From Periweissella fabalis (GTDB lineage: Bacteria; Bacillota; Bacilli; Lactobacillales; Lactobacillaceae), in the NCBI RefSeq assembly GCF_012396505.1, contig NZ_JAAXPN010000003.1, positions 1 to 64,000 of the forward strand: a stretch of DNA of 64,000 nt. Direction: 5' to 3'. The first letter of the stretch is position 1, and each line of letters begins with the position of its first letter. Shown piece by piece: positions 16,735 through 25,117 of this stretch. The notes below the pieces were generated by a model that made no database searches, was not told the DNA's origin, and was given only the letters and a program-made list of their open reading frames with translations. The position numbers and the translations under genes were made by a program.

Positions 16735-18273
16735 TTAAATCCCAGCGCCAATCTGTGAACTAAAGTAGGTCATTTGTGATTGAGCTTGGGCCATAAAGCT
16801 ATCTAAAGCACTAAACTGGGTCACGTATTCGGCCCGTTTAGCGGTTAATTGATCTTGAAAATTACTAATTTGCGTGTTCAAATCTTGAATCGTTGAGTCA
16901 AAGCCAGCGGTCGTTAAGGCGATAATCCCTTGGTTGCCAGTTGAGTTAACTAAATATGAGTTCGTTAACTTCGCTAGGTCCGTCGCATAACCACTCTCAT
17001 TGCTGACAATCCCGGTTTTAACATCAGTATCGGCGCTGTAAAAGAAATCTTTCACCGCTTGCGGATCAGCTTTAAGAGCTTTACTGAATTTATCAGTATC
17101 AAGCCCCAGCGTGCCATTTTTATCAATAAATGAAATCCCGACTGAATCTGAAGTCTTATATGGACTAGCGGGATTCCCCCCACTTACGCCTTCAGTCACC
17201 ATGTTTTCGAGTGATTCTTGCAGTTGCGTTAAGGTCGCATCCCCAACCAGAGCCCCGGTTTGGTTATCCGCTTTGGTCGGGTCACCAGGATCCAGATCTG
17301 AACTAACTAACCCCATCAAACTATTATATTGATCAACCATTTTTGAGACCGCGCCTTGAAACTTACTCGTATCATCGGCCAAAGATAATGTTGTTGGCGT
17401 TTGCGTTGCATCAGCACCAGTACCACTCGTGGCACTAACACCGGCCAGAGTAATTGTTGCTCCGTCAAGAACATCCGTAACATTGTTAGTGTTACGCGCA
17501 ATTGGAAGGTTATCTAATGAAAAAACTGCTGATTGGCCTTGGTTAGTGGCCGCTTGGGGCGTGCCTAAGCCAAGTTGGTCGGCAAGCCCGGCCGTTGAAC
17601 TACTATCCACACTGAATGCCGCTTTCCCGGTCTGGGTACTCGTGAAGACAAGGTGGTTATCGACAATTGATGCTTGAATATCCGTATCCTTGGTCTGGGC
17701 ATTAATCTGGGTGACAATTGAATTTAACGTGTCTCCGGGCTTAATATCAACCGCGACTTTACTACTAGTCGCCTTGCCATCCCCGATTGTAAAACCTGGC
17801 ACATTAATCGGCTCACCATCGGTCCCAGTTACTGTATCCGATTGAGCATTTAAATCAATCGTGAAGTTCCCGGTAATATTTAGTGCCGTCTTACTATCAG
17901 GCACACTATTAACCCGACCACCAGTCCACTTAGACGCGGTCGCAAGTTGCTTGACAATAATATCGTGGCTGCCTTCACTAGCCGTGTCATCACTGCTAAT
18001 CGTGGCGACACTCGTATTCGTACTATTGGCGACTTTTGAATTATACGTGTCCGATTTTTGTAAATCTTGGACATCGTTTAAAAAATTCGTCAAGCGACTA
18101 CGAATATCACTCCAGGCTTGTTCTTGGCCTTGTAAGTCTTGCACTTGGTTTTGTAATAAGTTCATCGGGATTGAATCGGCTTGAATTAGTTGATCAATTG
18201 TTTGGGATGATACCCCCGAATATTGACCTAAATATTGATTAGAAGCCGCGGCCCCAACACCATCAGTTGTCAT
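16735..18273 (-). CDS. fliD: flagellar filament cap protein FliD
   Basis: The 512-residue hook-associated protein 2 forms the pentameric cap under which flagellin subunits fold. The N-terminal segment (LGQYSGVSSQTIDQLIQADS, 15-34) and helical D0/D1 regions are typical. The FliD C-terminal domain with ANSYLVNSTGNQGI-like text precedes the final coiled coil, which ends in QAQSQMTYFSSQIGAGI. The variable middle is Thr/Asp-rich. It is transcribed from a sigma-28-type promoter at 18382-18408 and followed by fliT and fliS. Export is through the flagellar system, so no signal peptide is expected. Confidence 0.93.
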   Translation of the reverse strand: MTTDGVGAAASNQYLGQYSGVSSQTIDQLIQADSIPMNLLQNQVQDLQGQEQAWSDIRSRLTNFLNDVQDLQKSDTYNSKVANSTNTSVATISSDDTASEGSHDIIVKQLATASKWTGGRVNSVPDSKTALNITGNFTIDLNAQSDTVTGTDGEPINVPGFTIGDGKATSSKVAVDIKPGDTLNSIVTQINAQTKDTDIQASIVDNHLVFTSTQTGKAAFSVDSSSTAGLADQLGLGTPQAATNQGQSAVFSLDNLPIARNTNNVTDVLDGATITLAGVSATSGTGADATQTPTTLSLADDTSKFQGAVSKMVDQYNSLMGLVSSDLDPGDPTKADNQTGALVGDATLTQLQESLENMVTEGVSGGNPASPYKTSDSVGISFIDKNGTLGLDTDKFSKALKADPQAVKDFFYSADTDVKTGIVSNESGYATDLAKLTNSYLVNSTGNQGIIALTTAGFDSTIQDLNTQISNFQDQLTAKRAEYVTQFSALDSFMAQAQSQMTYFSSQIGAGI

Positions 18274-18381
18274 ATGCTTATCCTCATCTTCACTACTAGC
18301 TCAGCCTTTGTTAATATATCGTCAATTTAGGCAGAAAGTTAATATCTAGTTCGTGATTTCTTTTTAATTTAGTTACGGACT

Positions 18382-18408
18382 ATATCGGCTACGGCGGGTA
18401 GGAAATTA
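18382..18408 (-). promoter_or_regulatory. sigma-28 promoter of fliD-fliT-fliS
   Basis: On the minus strand, TAAT-N15-GCCGATAT. The -10 octamer matches the SigD/FliA consensus exactly. It lies about 110 bases before fliD. Confidence 0.75.
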
Positions 18409-18453
18409 ATTCATGTGGTATTATCTTAACGCTTGCTTAACTTTTGTGGACAC

Positions 18454-18488
18454 AAAAAAATGGTCGAATTTTAGCAATTCAACCATTT
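18454..18488 (-). terminator. terminator of the first flagellin gene
   Basis: AAATGGT and GAATT pair with AATTC and ACCATTT around TTAGC, and a T7 run follows on the minus strand. Confidence 0.85.
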
Positions 18489-18523
18489 CTTTTAGTTCTA
18501 TTGTGTTAGTAGCTAACTTAAAA

Positions 18524-19444
18524 TTAACCTTGTAACAATGAAAGGACACTATTAGGCATAGCATTAGCTTGCGCAAGCATTGAAGTTGATGCTTGTGACA
18601 AGATGTTAGTCTTAGTGAAGTTCATCATTTCTTGGGCCATATCAACGTCACGAATACGTGAGTTAGCATCTGACAAGTTAGTAGCAGTTGCACCCAGGTT
18701 GTTGATTGTGTGGTCAAGCGTGTTTTGAGTCGCACCCAATGATGAACGTTGGTCTGAAACAGCCTTGATAGATTTATCTATAGCATCAAGGTTCTTGTTT
18801 GCAGCTGCAATATCATCAGCATCAGTTTGATTATCGGCACCATCAGCGACACCATCTTTCTTAACAAGGCTCAAATGTTTCCCCGCAGTTGTTGTGTCAG
18901 TTGAGAATAAGTTTGCTGTACTCATATCATCAATTGAGACATCAACAGTTTGGTTAGCGTTAGCACCGACTTGAAAGCTAAACTTTGTGCTAGCATTCAC
19001 CTTAGTAGCGTCTGAACCTTCTGCTGCAGTACCGTTCAACAAGTTCTTACCATTAAATTGCGTAGTTGTTGCAATTTTATCGATTTCACCTTGTAATGAT
19101 TGGTATTCAGCATCAAGTTGCTTACGGTCGTCGTGGCTCAAAGTACCATTGGCACTTTGAACAGTAAGGTCACGCATGCGGCCAAGGATTGAGTGCGTTT
19201 CGTTCAAAGCACCTTCAGCAGTTTGCACAAGTGAAATCCCGTCTTGGGCGTTACGCTTAGCTTGGGTCAAACCACCGATTTGAGCTTTCATCTTTTCTGA
19301 GATAGCAAGACCGGCGGCGTCATCCCCAGCCTTGTTGATCCGTGAACCTGATGATAATTTAGCCAATGAATTAGCTTTCATACTGTTAGCAGAAACTAAG
19401 TTGTTATATGTGTTCATTGCTGCAACGTTTGTGTTAATACGCAT
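18524..19444 (-). CDS. fliC: flagellin A
   Basis: The 306-residue flagellin has the conserved D0/D1 ends. The N terminus is [33 protein letters not shown] lies at 40-52, and the C terminus is [20 protein letters not shown] ending SVLSLLQG. The D1 segment around 88-120 ([16 protein letters not shown]) keeps residues that in other bacteria form the TLR5-binding patch. The central domain is short (about 135-215), so the filament should be thin. It is monocistronic, with its own sigma-28 promoter (19497-19522) and terminator (18454-18488). The N and C thirds are nearly identical to the neighbouring flagellin, so the pair arose by duplication. Confidence 0.96.
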   Translation of the reverse strand: MRINTNVAAMNTYNNLVSANSMKANSLAKLSSGSRINKAGDDAAGLAISEKMKAQIGGLTQAKRNAQDGISLVQTAEGALNETHSILGRMRDLTVQSANGTLSHDDRKQLDAEYQSLQGEIDKIATTTQFNGKNLLNGTAAEGSDATKVNASTKFSFQVGANANQTVDVSIDDMSTANLFSTDTTTAGKHLSLVKKDGVADGADNQTDADDIAAANKNLDAIDKSIKAVSDQRSSLGATQNTLDHTINNLGATATNLSDANSRIRDVDMAQEMMNFTKTNILSQASTSMLAQANAMPNSVLSLLQG

Positions 19445-19496
19445 AATTAATTCTCCATTTAATTTTTATTTTCAGAGGTTTGCCTCATAAATATAT

Positions 19497-19522
19497 ATAT
19501 CGGTCGGGTTAATATTTTTTTA
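19497..19522 (-). promoter_or_regulatory. sigma-28 promoter of flagellin A
   Basis: On the minus strand, TAAA-N14-ACCGATAT, a full match to the SigD/FliA pattern apart from the first base of the -10. It lies 53 bases before the ATG. Confidence 0.88.
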
Positions 19523-19600
19523 AGTATTTTTACAAATAAATTGAACAATTATTTATTATGTTATTAATTTTAATTAATATTAATTATATTATATAACAAC

Positions 19601-19629
19601 AAAAAAACCGTCGCATAAAGCAACGGTTT
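19601..19629 (-). terminator. terminator of the second flagellin gene
   Basis: AAACCGT pairs with ACGGTTT with an inner GC/GC pair, and a T7 run follows on the minus strand. Confidence 0.8.
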
Positions 19630-19642
19630 AACAGTATTAATA

Positions 19643-20599
19643 TTAACCTTGAAGCAATGAAAGCACACTGTTAGGCATAGCATTGGCTTGTGCTAGCATT
19701 GAAGTTGATGCTTGTGACAAGATGTTTGACTTAGTAAAGGTCATCATTTCTTGGGCCATATCAACATCGCGAATCCGTGAGTTAGCATCTGACAAGTTAG
19801 TCGTCGTTGCACCCAAGTTGTTGATGGTGTGTTGAAGAGTGTTTTGCGTTGCCCCAAGTGAAGAACGTTGATCTGAAACGGCTTTAATTGCCTTATCAAT
19901 TAAACCAAGGTTCGTATTTGCTGATGAAATATCAGCCGTATCACCATTATCACCGTTATCAGCCCCACCAACCAAACCTGTGGCGGTTGTTAAGCTAAGG
20001 TGTGCAGTAGTACCGAAGATACTATCTGCATCCATCTTATTAATAGTTACATCAACATTTTGATTTTGGTTAGCTCCGATTTGGAAACTAAAAGTTGTTG
20101 ATGTTGGAGCTGGTGTGCCACCTGGAGCTGGTGTGCCACCTGGGGCTGGTGTGCCACCTGGGGCTGGTGTGCCACCTTGAGCACCACCGTTCAATAAGTT
20201 CTTACCGTTAAATTGCGTTGTATTAGCGATGTTATCAATTTCATTTTGAAGTGATTGGTATTCGGCATCGATTTGCTTACGGTCATCGTGACTCAAGGTA
20301 CCATTGGCACTTTGAACAGTAAGGTCACGCATCCGGCCAAGAATTGAGTGAGTTTCGTTTAAAGCTCCTTCAGCAGTTTGCACAAGTGAGATCCCGTCTT
20401 GGGCGTTACGACTCGCTTGTTGTAAACCACCGATTTGAGCCTTCATCTTTTCTGATATAGCAAGACCGGCGGCATCATCCCCGGCTTTGTTAATTCGTGA
20501 ACCTGATGAAAGTTGTGCCAAGGCGTCGGCCTTCATTTGGTTAGCGTTAACTAAGTTATTGTATGTGTTCATTGCAGCAACGTTGGTGTTAATCCGCAT
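19643..20599 (-). CDS. fliC: flagellin B with a GGTPAP repeat insert
   Basis: The 318-residue flagellin is nearly identical to flagellin A over residues 1-135 and the last 100. The middle differs by four tandem copies of GGTPAP (142-165), a Gly/Pro/Ala-rich and probably flexible surface loop between D1 strands. The 18-bp DNA repeat keeps frame whatever the copy number, so loop length could vary by slippage without killing the gene. It has its own sigma-28 promoter (20656-20681) and terminator (19601-19629). Both flagellins probably enter one filament or are used under different conditions; sequence alone cannot tell. Confidence 0.95.
   Translation of the reverse strand: MRINTNVAAMNTYNNLVNANQMKADALAQLSSGSRINKAGDDAAGLAISEKMKAQIGGLQQASRNAQDGISLVQTAEGALNETHSILGRMRDLTVQSANGTLSHDDRKQIDAEYQSLQNEIDNIANTTQFNGKNLLNGGAQGGTPAPGGTPAPGGTPAPGGTPAPTSTTFSFQIGANQNQNVDVTINKMDADSIFGTTAHLSLTTATGLVGGADNGDNGDTADISSANTNLGLIDKAIKAVSDQRSSLGATQNTLQHTINNLGATTTNLSDANSRIRDVDMAQEMMTFTKSNILSQASTSMLAQANAMPNSVLSLLQG
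20106..20177 (-). repeat. 18-bp in-frame tandem repeat in flagellin B
   Basis: There are four direct units of 18 bp encoding GGTPAP each (plus-strand form GGRGCTGGTGTGCCACCT). Units at 20106 and 20124 carry A at the third base and those at 20142 and 20160 carry G. Confidence 0.95.
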
Positions 20600-20655
20600 A
20601 ATTTATTCCTCCATATTGTCGAGGCCCTATTAGTACTCCTTGCCTCATGCCATAT

Positions 20656-20681
20656 ATATCGGTGGTGGTTAGCCTTGCTTA
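20656..20681 (-). promoter_or_regulatory. sigma-28 promoter of flagellin B
   Basis: On the minus strand, TAAG-N14-ACCGATAT, 57 bases before the ATG and in the same geometry as the promoter of flagellin A. Confidence 0.85.
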
Positions 20682-20837
20682 ACACTTTTATGTTGCTCTT
20701 AATTCGTCCTTAGTTAACTTTATTTTTGCGATACCTTCTTAATTTTTGTTTAGGAATATCGCTTATTTTTCTTTAGAACATCGTTACTTTTTCACAATTT
20801 TTCCTTAATAATTGGAGTTACTCGGGAGTAGGAATAG

Positions 20838-20875
20838 CAAAACACCCCCGGAAGATGTCCGTCTTCCGGGGGTGT
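20838..20875 (-). terminator. very strong hairpin, probable terminator of the flgM-flgN-flgK-flgL unit
   Basis: A perfect 14-bp GC-rich stem (20842-20855 with 20862-20875) is followed on the minus strand by GTTTTGC. The T run is short, but the stem is the strongest nearby and lies downstream of flgL, beyond the repeats. Confidence 0.6.
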
Positions 20876-20909
20876 CGGGGTTATTTAATTGAAATTGATT
20901 TTCCTAAAC

Positions 20910-21017
20910 GTGCTCTCCGCCTCAAACACCTCCGTCTAACTTTAAATCACTTATATGCCTAAACCGCATATTACGTGATTTTCGTTAGTACTCGCTGTTT
21001 ACCGAGGAGGTTCGCAC
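20910..21017 (-). repeat. structured intergenic repeat, copy 1 of a 202-bp duplication
   Basis: Read on the minus strand it has the family plan: GTGC-GA start, GA-GCAC end, GTTAGACGGA, AATCAC/GTGATT stem and an ATATGC-GGTTTA-GGCATAT top hairpin. The whole block 20907-21094 recurs 202 bp further on. Confidence 0.85.
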
Positions 21018-21032
21018 TCTTACTTCTAAAAC

Positions 21033-21094
21033 GTGCAAAACGCTGCAAATACCGCCGCATATACACAATCACCTACTGACTCATAACCCAAGGT
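21033..21094 (-). repeat. truncated left half of a second hairpin element
   Basis: This begins with the same GTGCAAAACGCTGC arm as the complete element at 21233-21341. It matches that element to about 21094, then diverges and lacks the complementary right arm. It is therefore a broken copy inside the duplicated block. Confidence 0.75.
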
Positions 21095-21111
21095 TAGTCG
21101 ACGCACTAAAC

Positions 21112-21219
21112 GTGCTCTCCCCCTCAAACACCTCCGTCTAACTTTAAATCACTTATATGCCTAAACCGCATATTACGTGATTTTCGTTAGTACTCGCTGT
21201 TTACCGAGGGGGTTCGCAC
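21112..21219 (-). repeat. structured intergenic repeat, copy 2 of the duplication
   Basis: This is nearly identical to 20910-21017. Two substitutions (CTCCGCC to CTCCCCC on the left arm, GAGGAGG to GAGGGGG on the right) lie opposite each other in the stem and turn a mismatch into a C-G pair. Confidence 0.85.
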
Positions 21220-21232
21220 TTGCTTCTAAAAC

Positions 21233-21341
21233 GTGCAAAACGCTGCAAATACCGCCGCATATACACAATCACCTACTGACTCATAACCCAAGTCATTGGT
21301 GATTGCTAGTATGCGTTAGTATTTCCCGCAGCGTTTTGCAC
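21233..21341 (-). repeat. long perfect-arm hairpin element between flagellin B and flgL
   Basis: GTGCAAAACGCTGC (21233-21246) is the exact reverse complement of GCAGCGTTTTGCAC (21328-21341). Inside, AAATAC/GTATTT, CGCAT/ATGCG, AATCACC/GGTGATT and TGACT/AGTCA are nested, so the whole 109 nt forms one stem. It ends eight bases from the flgL stop and could also affect flgL mRNA stability or termination. Confidence 0.88.
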
Positions 21342-21348
21342 TCTTGTT

Positions 21349-22323
21349 TTACATATAATTCAAAATCGTCGTATTCATAATCTTTGTCCCCATCGCAAGG
21401 GTACTTTGATATGTCGTTTGGTCTTTTTGGTATTCCATGTAGGCTTTGGCCATGTCGACGTCTTGAACGTTGGACTTCATCGTTGTTAAGTTCAAGTTTT
21501 GGCTCGTGTTTTGTGCGCTGGCAATATTTAGACGGTTCACCACCGCACCGATCGTTGTTCGGACATTAACGACTTTATCCGAGAAATTCGTTGTTTGGCC
21601 GAGTAAATCACCACCTAAGGCGCTTTGCGCGGCGGCTAATTGATCGGGTTTGTTAATGCCTTCATTCAACGTTTGGATGACTTTAGCAAAGTAATCCCCG
21701 AGTTGCGTACCAGCGCCACCTTGGGTTGTCCCACCCACGATATTGGCACCATTCGTAGCTAAATCAATACTAACCCCACTTGAGATGGAGCGCGTTTGAT
21801 TCGTCGTTGAACCATTGTACTTAATGCCAATGATATCGCCGGCTTGGACATTATTATCCGCGTCATCAGCGGTGGCTTTCACCAATTCAAAAGGTGGCTT
21901 ATCGATTTTAGTCCCAGCAAAGACATACCGGCCACCATAATCGGCGTTCAATGAATCAACCACACTGGCCATCACTGAGCTAAGTTCCGTTTTGTTAGAC
22001 TTTAATTCATCCGGCCCATACGCCCCATTGGCTGATGCTTGGACTAATGTGCGAATCCGCAACATTTGGTCACTTAACCCACTCAACGCACTATCTTGGG
22101 TTTGTGAGAGGTTAATTGCATCTTTAATCGTATTAGCATAGGTCGTGTTTTGCGTTAATGAACTACTAAGCGCCATAATTTGTGACGCGGCCAACGGATT
22201 ATCCGATGGCTTGCTAACTTGTTGTTGGCTTGAGAGTTGTTGCATCGTTGCTTGTAAGCTTGATTGACTATTCCCTAGATTGTAGAGAAAGTTATTATAA
22301 GTTGTATTTTCAGAAATTCGCAT
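21349..22323 (-). CDS. flgL: hook-filament junction protein FlgL
   Basis: The 324-residue HAP3 starts MRISENTTYNNFLYNLGNSQ, and its flagellin-like N- and C-terminal helices carry SKPSDNPLAASQIMALSS (about 37-54). A typical segment, DYGGRYVFAGTKIDKPPFEL, lies at about 128-147. The last helix reads AYMEYQKDQTTYQSTLAMGT. It joins FlgK to flagellin at the hook-filament boundary. Its ATG overlaps the flgK stop as TAATG, so it is translationally coupled. It is last in the flgM-flgN-flgK-flgL unit. Confidence 0.95.
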   Translation of the reverse strand: MRISENTTYNNFLYNLGNSQSSLQATMQQLSSQQQVSKPSDNPLAASQIMALSSSLTQNTTYANTIKDAINLSQTQDSALSGLSDQMLRIRTLVQASANGAYGPDELKSNKTELSSVMASVVDSLNADYGGRYVFAGTKIDKPPFELVKATADDADNNVQAGDIIGIKYNGSTTNQTRSISSGVSIDLATNGANIVGGTTQGGAGTQLGDYFAKVIQTLNEGINKPDQLAAAQSALGGDLLGQTTNFSDKVVNVRTTIGAVVNRLNIASAQNTSQNLNLTTMKSNVQDVDMAKAYMEYQKDQTTYQSTLAMGTKIMNTTILNYM

Positions 22324-23909
22324 TAGTTAACTCCTGTTCGGTTAATCAAAGTATCCAACATTTCGTTAACTACGGAAATCATCTTCGCGTTGGCTTGGAA
22401 GCCTTGTTGGAACTTAATGACATTTGACATTTCTTCGTTCATATTGACGCCCGAAATGGATTGTTGCTTGGCTTGAACTTGTTGGAGTAAGGCCAATTGT
22501 GTTTGGGCGTTATTGTTGGCGGCTTGTGTCACAATCCCATTTTGGGTCACGATATCGTTGTACATCCCCGATACCGTCGCCCCGGTTGCATCACCGACAA
22601 ATGATAAGTTATCCGCACTCAACGTCAACCCTTTGCCACTCGCTGGATCAGCTAACTTGGTATTTTGTAAGTTGGCAATCGCTTGGGCTAACTTACCATC
22701 CCCGGCATCCGGATTAGTCCCGACGCCCGCTTGTAATTGGCTTGGATTATTAGCAATCGTAGTGTTCACTTGTAAGTTAGCCGCGTAGTTAACTTTAGGA
22801 TCATAGACGGGTTGTGGGTTAGCTTGACCAGCGACACCTTTAAAGGTAAACATTAGCTTATCGGCTGACACACCATTCGCACTCATCAATGTGTTCGTAG
22901 CGGTCGCCAATTGGTAAGCAAATTTATTTAACTTACCCATTTGGTCATTTAAATCACCGAGAGCTTGTTGGTCCCCTTGAATCGTTCCACTACTAATCGT
23001 TACTGGTGTCGCCGTCGTTGTATTGTTAGCGACAAAAACTAAATCACCAGCTTTACCATTTGCGGGCACCGCAATCGCACTGTTTTCACTGTTCACATCG
23101 GTTGTGGCTGTAATAACGCCAGTCGCCTTAGCATCAACAACCCCCAACGTCCCTTTGACACCATCCGCGTCTAAAAGAGGGGTTGGGGTTACTTTACCAT
23201 CGCTTCCTGACATATTAAGTGATACCGTTGCGCGCCCATATTGGTCAATCGTCGTTGTCGTATCAGCCATACTTGCGAGCTTTTGAATCACTTGATCACG
23301 CGTATCCAACAAATCATTCGGTTGGTCACCGTTTTGACTCATGTTATAGATTTGCTTATTTAAAGTATCCAGTTGCGTTAATGTTTGGTTGAAGTCCATC
23401 GCATTTTTAGCAACGGTACTAACTGTGTTACTTTGTAAGGCTTGCACATTGTTGGCCAATTTATTAATTGAATTGGCGACTGTTTGTGTTGCACCAACCA
23501 CGGTCGTTTGAATCCCAGAAACGGATGGATCGTTGGCATAATTAGTCCAAGCAGCATTCATTTTATCAATCTGACTCAAGATCCCCGTTGATGACGGTTC
23601 GTTGTAGTATCCTTCTAATTGGCCTAACACATTCGCGCGTTCACTATAACTGTTTAACACGCCACCAACTTGGTTGAGTTGACCTTGCACGAAACTATCA
23701 CTAATTCGTTGCACAGAACCAGCTCGTGCCCCCATCCCAATATCACCGATACCAGCAAAGTGCATCGCCGGCATCGTTTCAATATCAACGCGTTGCCGTG
23801 AATAATATGGATTATTGGCATTAGCGATATTGTGGCTGGTCGTCTGTAGGGACATTTCATTGACCCCTAAGCCGGTCGTGGCAGTATTTAATGTTCCAAA
23901 TAAATTCAT
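22323..23909 (-). CDS. flgK: hook-associated protein FlgK
   Basis: The 528-residue HAP1 starts MNLFGTLNTATTGLGVNEMS. It carries the rod/hook N-terminal motif SHNIANANNPYYSRQRVDIE (about 27-46) and the C-terminal VNMNEEMSNVIKFQQGFQAN (about 488-507) common to FlgK and other axial proteins. It forms the first ring of the hook-filament junction and is exported by the flagellar system. It lies nine bases after flgN and overlaps flgL. FlgN is its dedicated chaperone. Confidence 0.96.
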   Translation of the reverse strand: MNLFGTLNTATTGLGVNEMSLQTTSHNIANANNPYYSRQRVDIETMPAMHFAGIGDIGMGARAGSVQRISDSFVQGQLNQVGGVLNSYSERANVLGQLEGYYNEPSSTGILSQIDKMNAAWTNYANDPSVSGIQTTVVGATQTVANSINKLANNVQALQSNTVSTVAKNAMDFNQTLTQLDTLNKQIYNMSQNGDQPNDLLDTRDQVIQKLASMADTTTTIDQYGRATVSLNMSGSDGKVTPTPLLDADGVKGTLGVVDAKATGVITATTDVNSENSAIAVPANGKAGDLVFVANNTTTATPVTISSGTIQGDQQALGDLNDQMGKLNKFAYQLATATNTLMSANGVSADKLMFTFKGVAGQANPQPVYDPKVNYAANLQVNTTIANNPSQLQAGVGTNPDAGDGKLAQAIANLQNTKLADPASGKGLTLSADNLSFVGDATGATVSGMYNDIVTQNGIVTQAANNNAQTQLALLQQVQAKQQSISGVNMNEEMSNVIKFQQGFQANAKMISVVNEMLDTLINRTGVN

Positions 23910-23918
23910 ATCGTTCTC

Positions 23919-24278
23919 CTACATATCCGTATTTACTACTAACATTGCGGCTGGGGCTTGCCCTTTTGGACTTTGACCGTATGGATTGCGAGTGGTTTTT
24001 ACTGATTCACGAACAGCATCCATCAACATTTTTTGATAATCCATTTCTAATTGCGTCAACAATAAATTTTGTTCCTGCAATAATTTAATTTGAGAAATGA
24101 CAGCCTTAAGTCGTGGTGAAACTTCACCAGCATAATCATTTAACACGGTCACAAAAGTTTCTTTTTGGGCCACAATATTGGCTAACTTATCAGCTTGATT
24201 TGTTTTCAAGATTTTATTTTCTGTCTGTAATAAACGCAAAAATTGCGCTAATTTACTATAAAAATGTTGTTCGTTCAT
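23919..24278 (-). CDS. flgN: FlgN-family export chaperone
   Basis: The 119-residue helical protein starts MNEQHFYSKLAQFLRLLQTE, with a predicted coiled coil over most of its length and a Gly/Pro-rich C-terminal tail. Size, helicity and position (flgM-flgN-flgK-flgL) fit FlgN, which escorts FlgK and FlgL to the export ATPase. The start is ATG 24278 with AGGTGG just upstream; the in-frame GTG at 24287 overlaps that site. Confidence 0.85.
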   Translation of the reverse strand: MNEQHFYSKLAQFLRLLQTENKILKTNQADKLANIVAQKETFVTVLNDYAGEVSPRLKAVISQIKLLQEQNLLLTQLEMDYQKMLMDAVRESVKTTRNPYGQSPKGQAPAAMLVVNTDM

Positions 24279-24291
24279 CACTTCCACCTAA

Positions 24292-24597
24292 TTACTTTTG
24301 TTGGTCATGCATTTCAGCTGTTAGTTTCGTTGCTAATTTATCAATATCAACTTTATACTCACCCGTCATAATTTGACTCCGAATCGCCATTAACTTGGCA
24401 TGGTCAACATGTTCTTCGCCATTTGTAGCTGCTGTTGGATGCGCAATTTGCTGAGCGGTACTTGAAAAGTCAAATAACTTAGCAACATGTGCACTGCTTG
24501 CATGCTCATTAGTTGGAACTGGCACATTTTGCTTGGCCGCCAAGTTAACTTGCTTGTTGTATTCGTTGTATTCGTTGTATCCTCGATCAATTTTCAT
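24292..24597 (-). CDS. flgM: anti-sigma-28 factor FlgM
   Basis: The 101-residue protein has a disordered N-terminal half and a conserved C-terminal part, IRSQIMTGEYKVDIDKLATK (72-91), the FlgM sigma-binding signature. It holds FliA (40859-41572) inactive until the hook-basal body exports it. The N terminus contains a small NEYNEYN repeat (9-bp DNA repeat). It is first gene of flgM-flgN-flgK-flgL behind a sigma-28 promoter (24656-24681), giving negative feedback on FliA. GGAGG precedes the ATG. Confidence 0.92.
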   Translation of the reverse strand: MKIDRGYNEYNEYNKQVNLAAKQNVPVPTNEHASSAHVAKLFDFSSTAQQIAHPTAATNGEEHVDHAKLMAIRSQIMTGEYKVDIDKLATKLTAEMHDQQK

Positions 24598-24655
24598 GAT
24601 TTCATTTCCTCCAGGTTAGATTTATATATTATTAAACTTTTTGATGTCTCTTATA

Positions 24656-24681
24656 GTATCGGCTTCCTTGGCTAGAATTTA
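24656..24681 (-). promoter_or_regulatory. sigma-28 promoter of flgM-flgN-flgK-flgL
   Basis: On the minus strand, TAAA-N14-GCCGATAC, seven of eight bases of the -10 and the full -35. It lies about 60 bases before flgM. Confidence 0.88.
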
Positions 24682-24708
24682 AGTCAGGTCACTTGATTTA
24701 CTAATTTC

Positions 24709-24960
24709 TTAAGCTTTAAAATGCTCGGCATGGGCCTTAATTTTTTGATTCACTTGGGCTGAAAGTTTGACTAACGATGCTTCATGAGCATGAGCCCGTG
24801 CTCGTTCTTGGGCCGCAAATGAAATATTATAGCTGTCTTTGGGTGTGACATTAATTTCTGGTAAGACTTGCTTGGTTAATTGTAACATTGGTGTTGTCTT
24901 ACCAGCTGGATTAAGCGCAGTGAAATTTTTATTATAATCATTGATATTATTAATATTCAT
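24709..24960 (-). CDS. small protein of the sigma-28 regulon, 83 residues, unknown
   Basis: The protein starts MNINNINDYNKNFTALNPAG and ends in a basic, Ala/His-rich helix (AQERARAHAHEASLVKLSAQ, about 49-68). The start is ATG 24960 with AGGGAG upstream; a longer in-frame start at 24987 lacks a Shine-Dalgarno. It has its own sigma-28-type promoter (24991-25015) and precedes the flgM promoter. The layout (Asn-rich disordered start, then an ISFAAQ-type segment and a helix) faintly recalls FlgM, so a diverged second FlgM-like or chaperone-like protein is possible. I cannot assign a family. Confidence 0.65.
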   Translation of the reverse strand: MNINNINDYNKNFTALNPAGKTTPMLQLTKQVLPEINVTPKDSYNISFAAQERARAHAHEASLVKLSAQVNQKIKAHAEHFKA

Positions 24961-24990
24961 ACTATCGCTCCCTAAGTTTTCTATCATATA

Positions 24991-25015
24991 TTATCGGCTT
25001 AAATTGTACCCTTTA
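24991..25015 (-). promoter_or_regulatory. sigma-28 promoter of the 83-residue protein gene
   Basis: On the minus strand, TAAA-N13-GCCGATAA, one base shorter in spacing than its neighbours. Confidence 0.65.
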
Positions 25016-25028
25016 AAGGCAAACTAGC

Positions 25029-25078
25029 AAAAAACGACAAACTAGCTGAAATTTATTCTTCAGTCCATTTGTCGTTTT
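25029..25078 (-). terminator. terminator of chemoreceptor gene 25118-27277
   Basis: AAAACGACAAA (25031-25041) pairs with TTTGTCGTTTT (25068-25078), with CTGAA/TTCAG paired inside. A T6 run follows on the minus strand. Confidence 0.8.
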
Positions 25079-25117
25079 CTATCATATTTAAGTGCCTGGT
25101 ATCACGCCTTATTGCAA

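Noticed and set aside
20838-20875. Attachment site or transposon end at the strong 14-bp hairpin
   Set aside because: No matching second end, integrase or transposase is nearby; terminator use is simpler.
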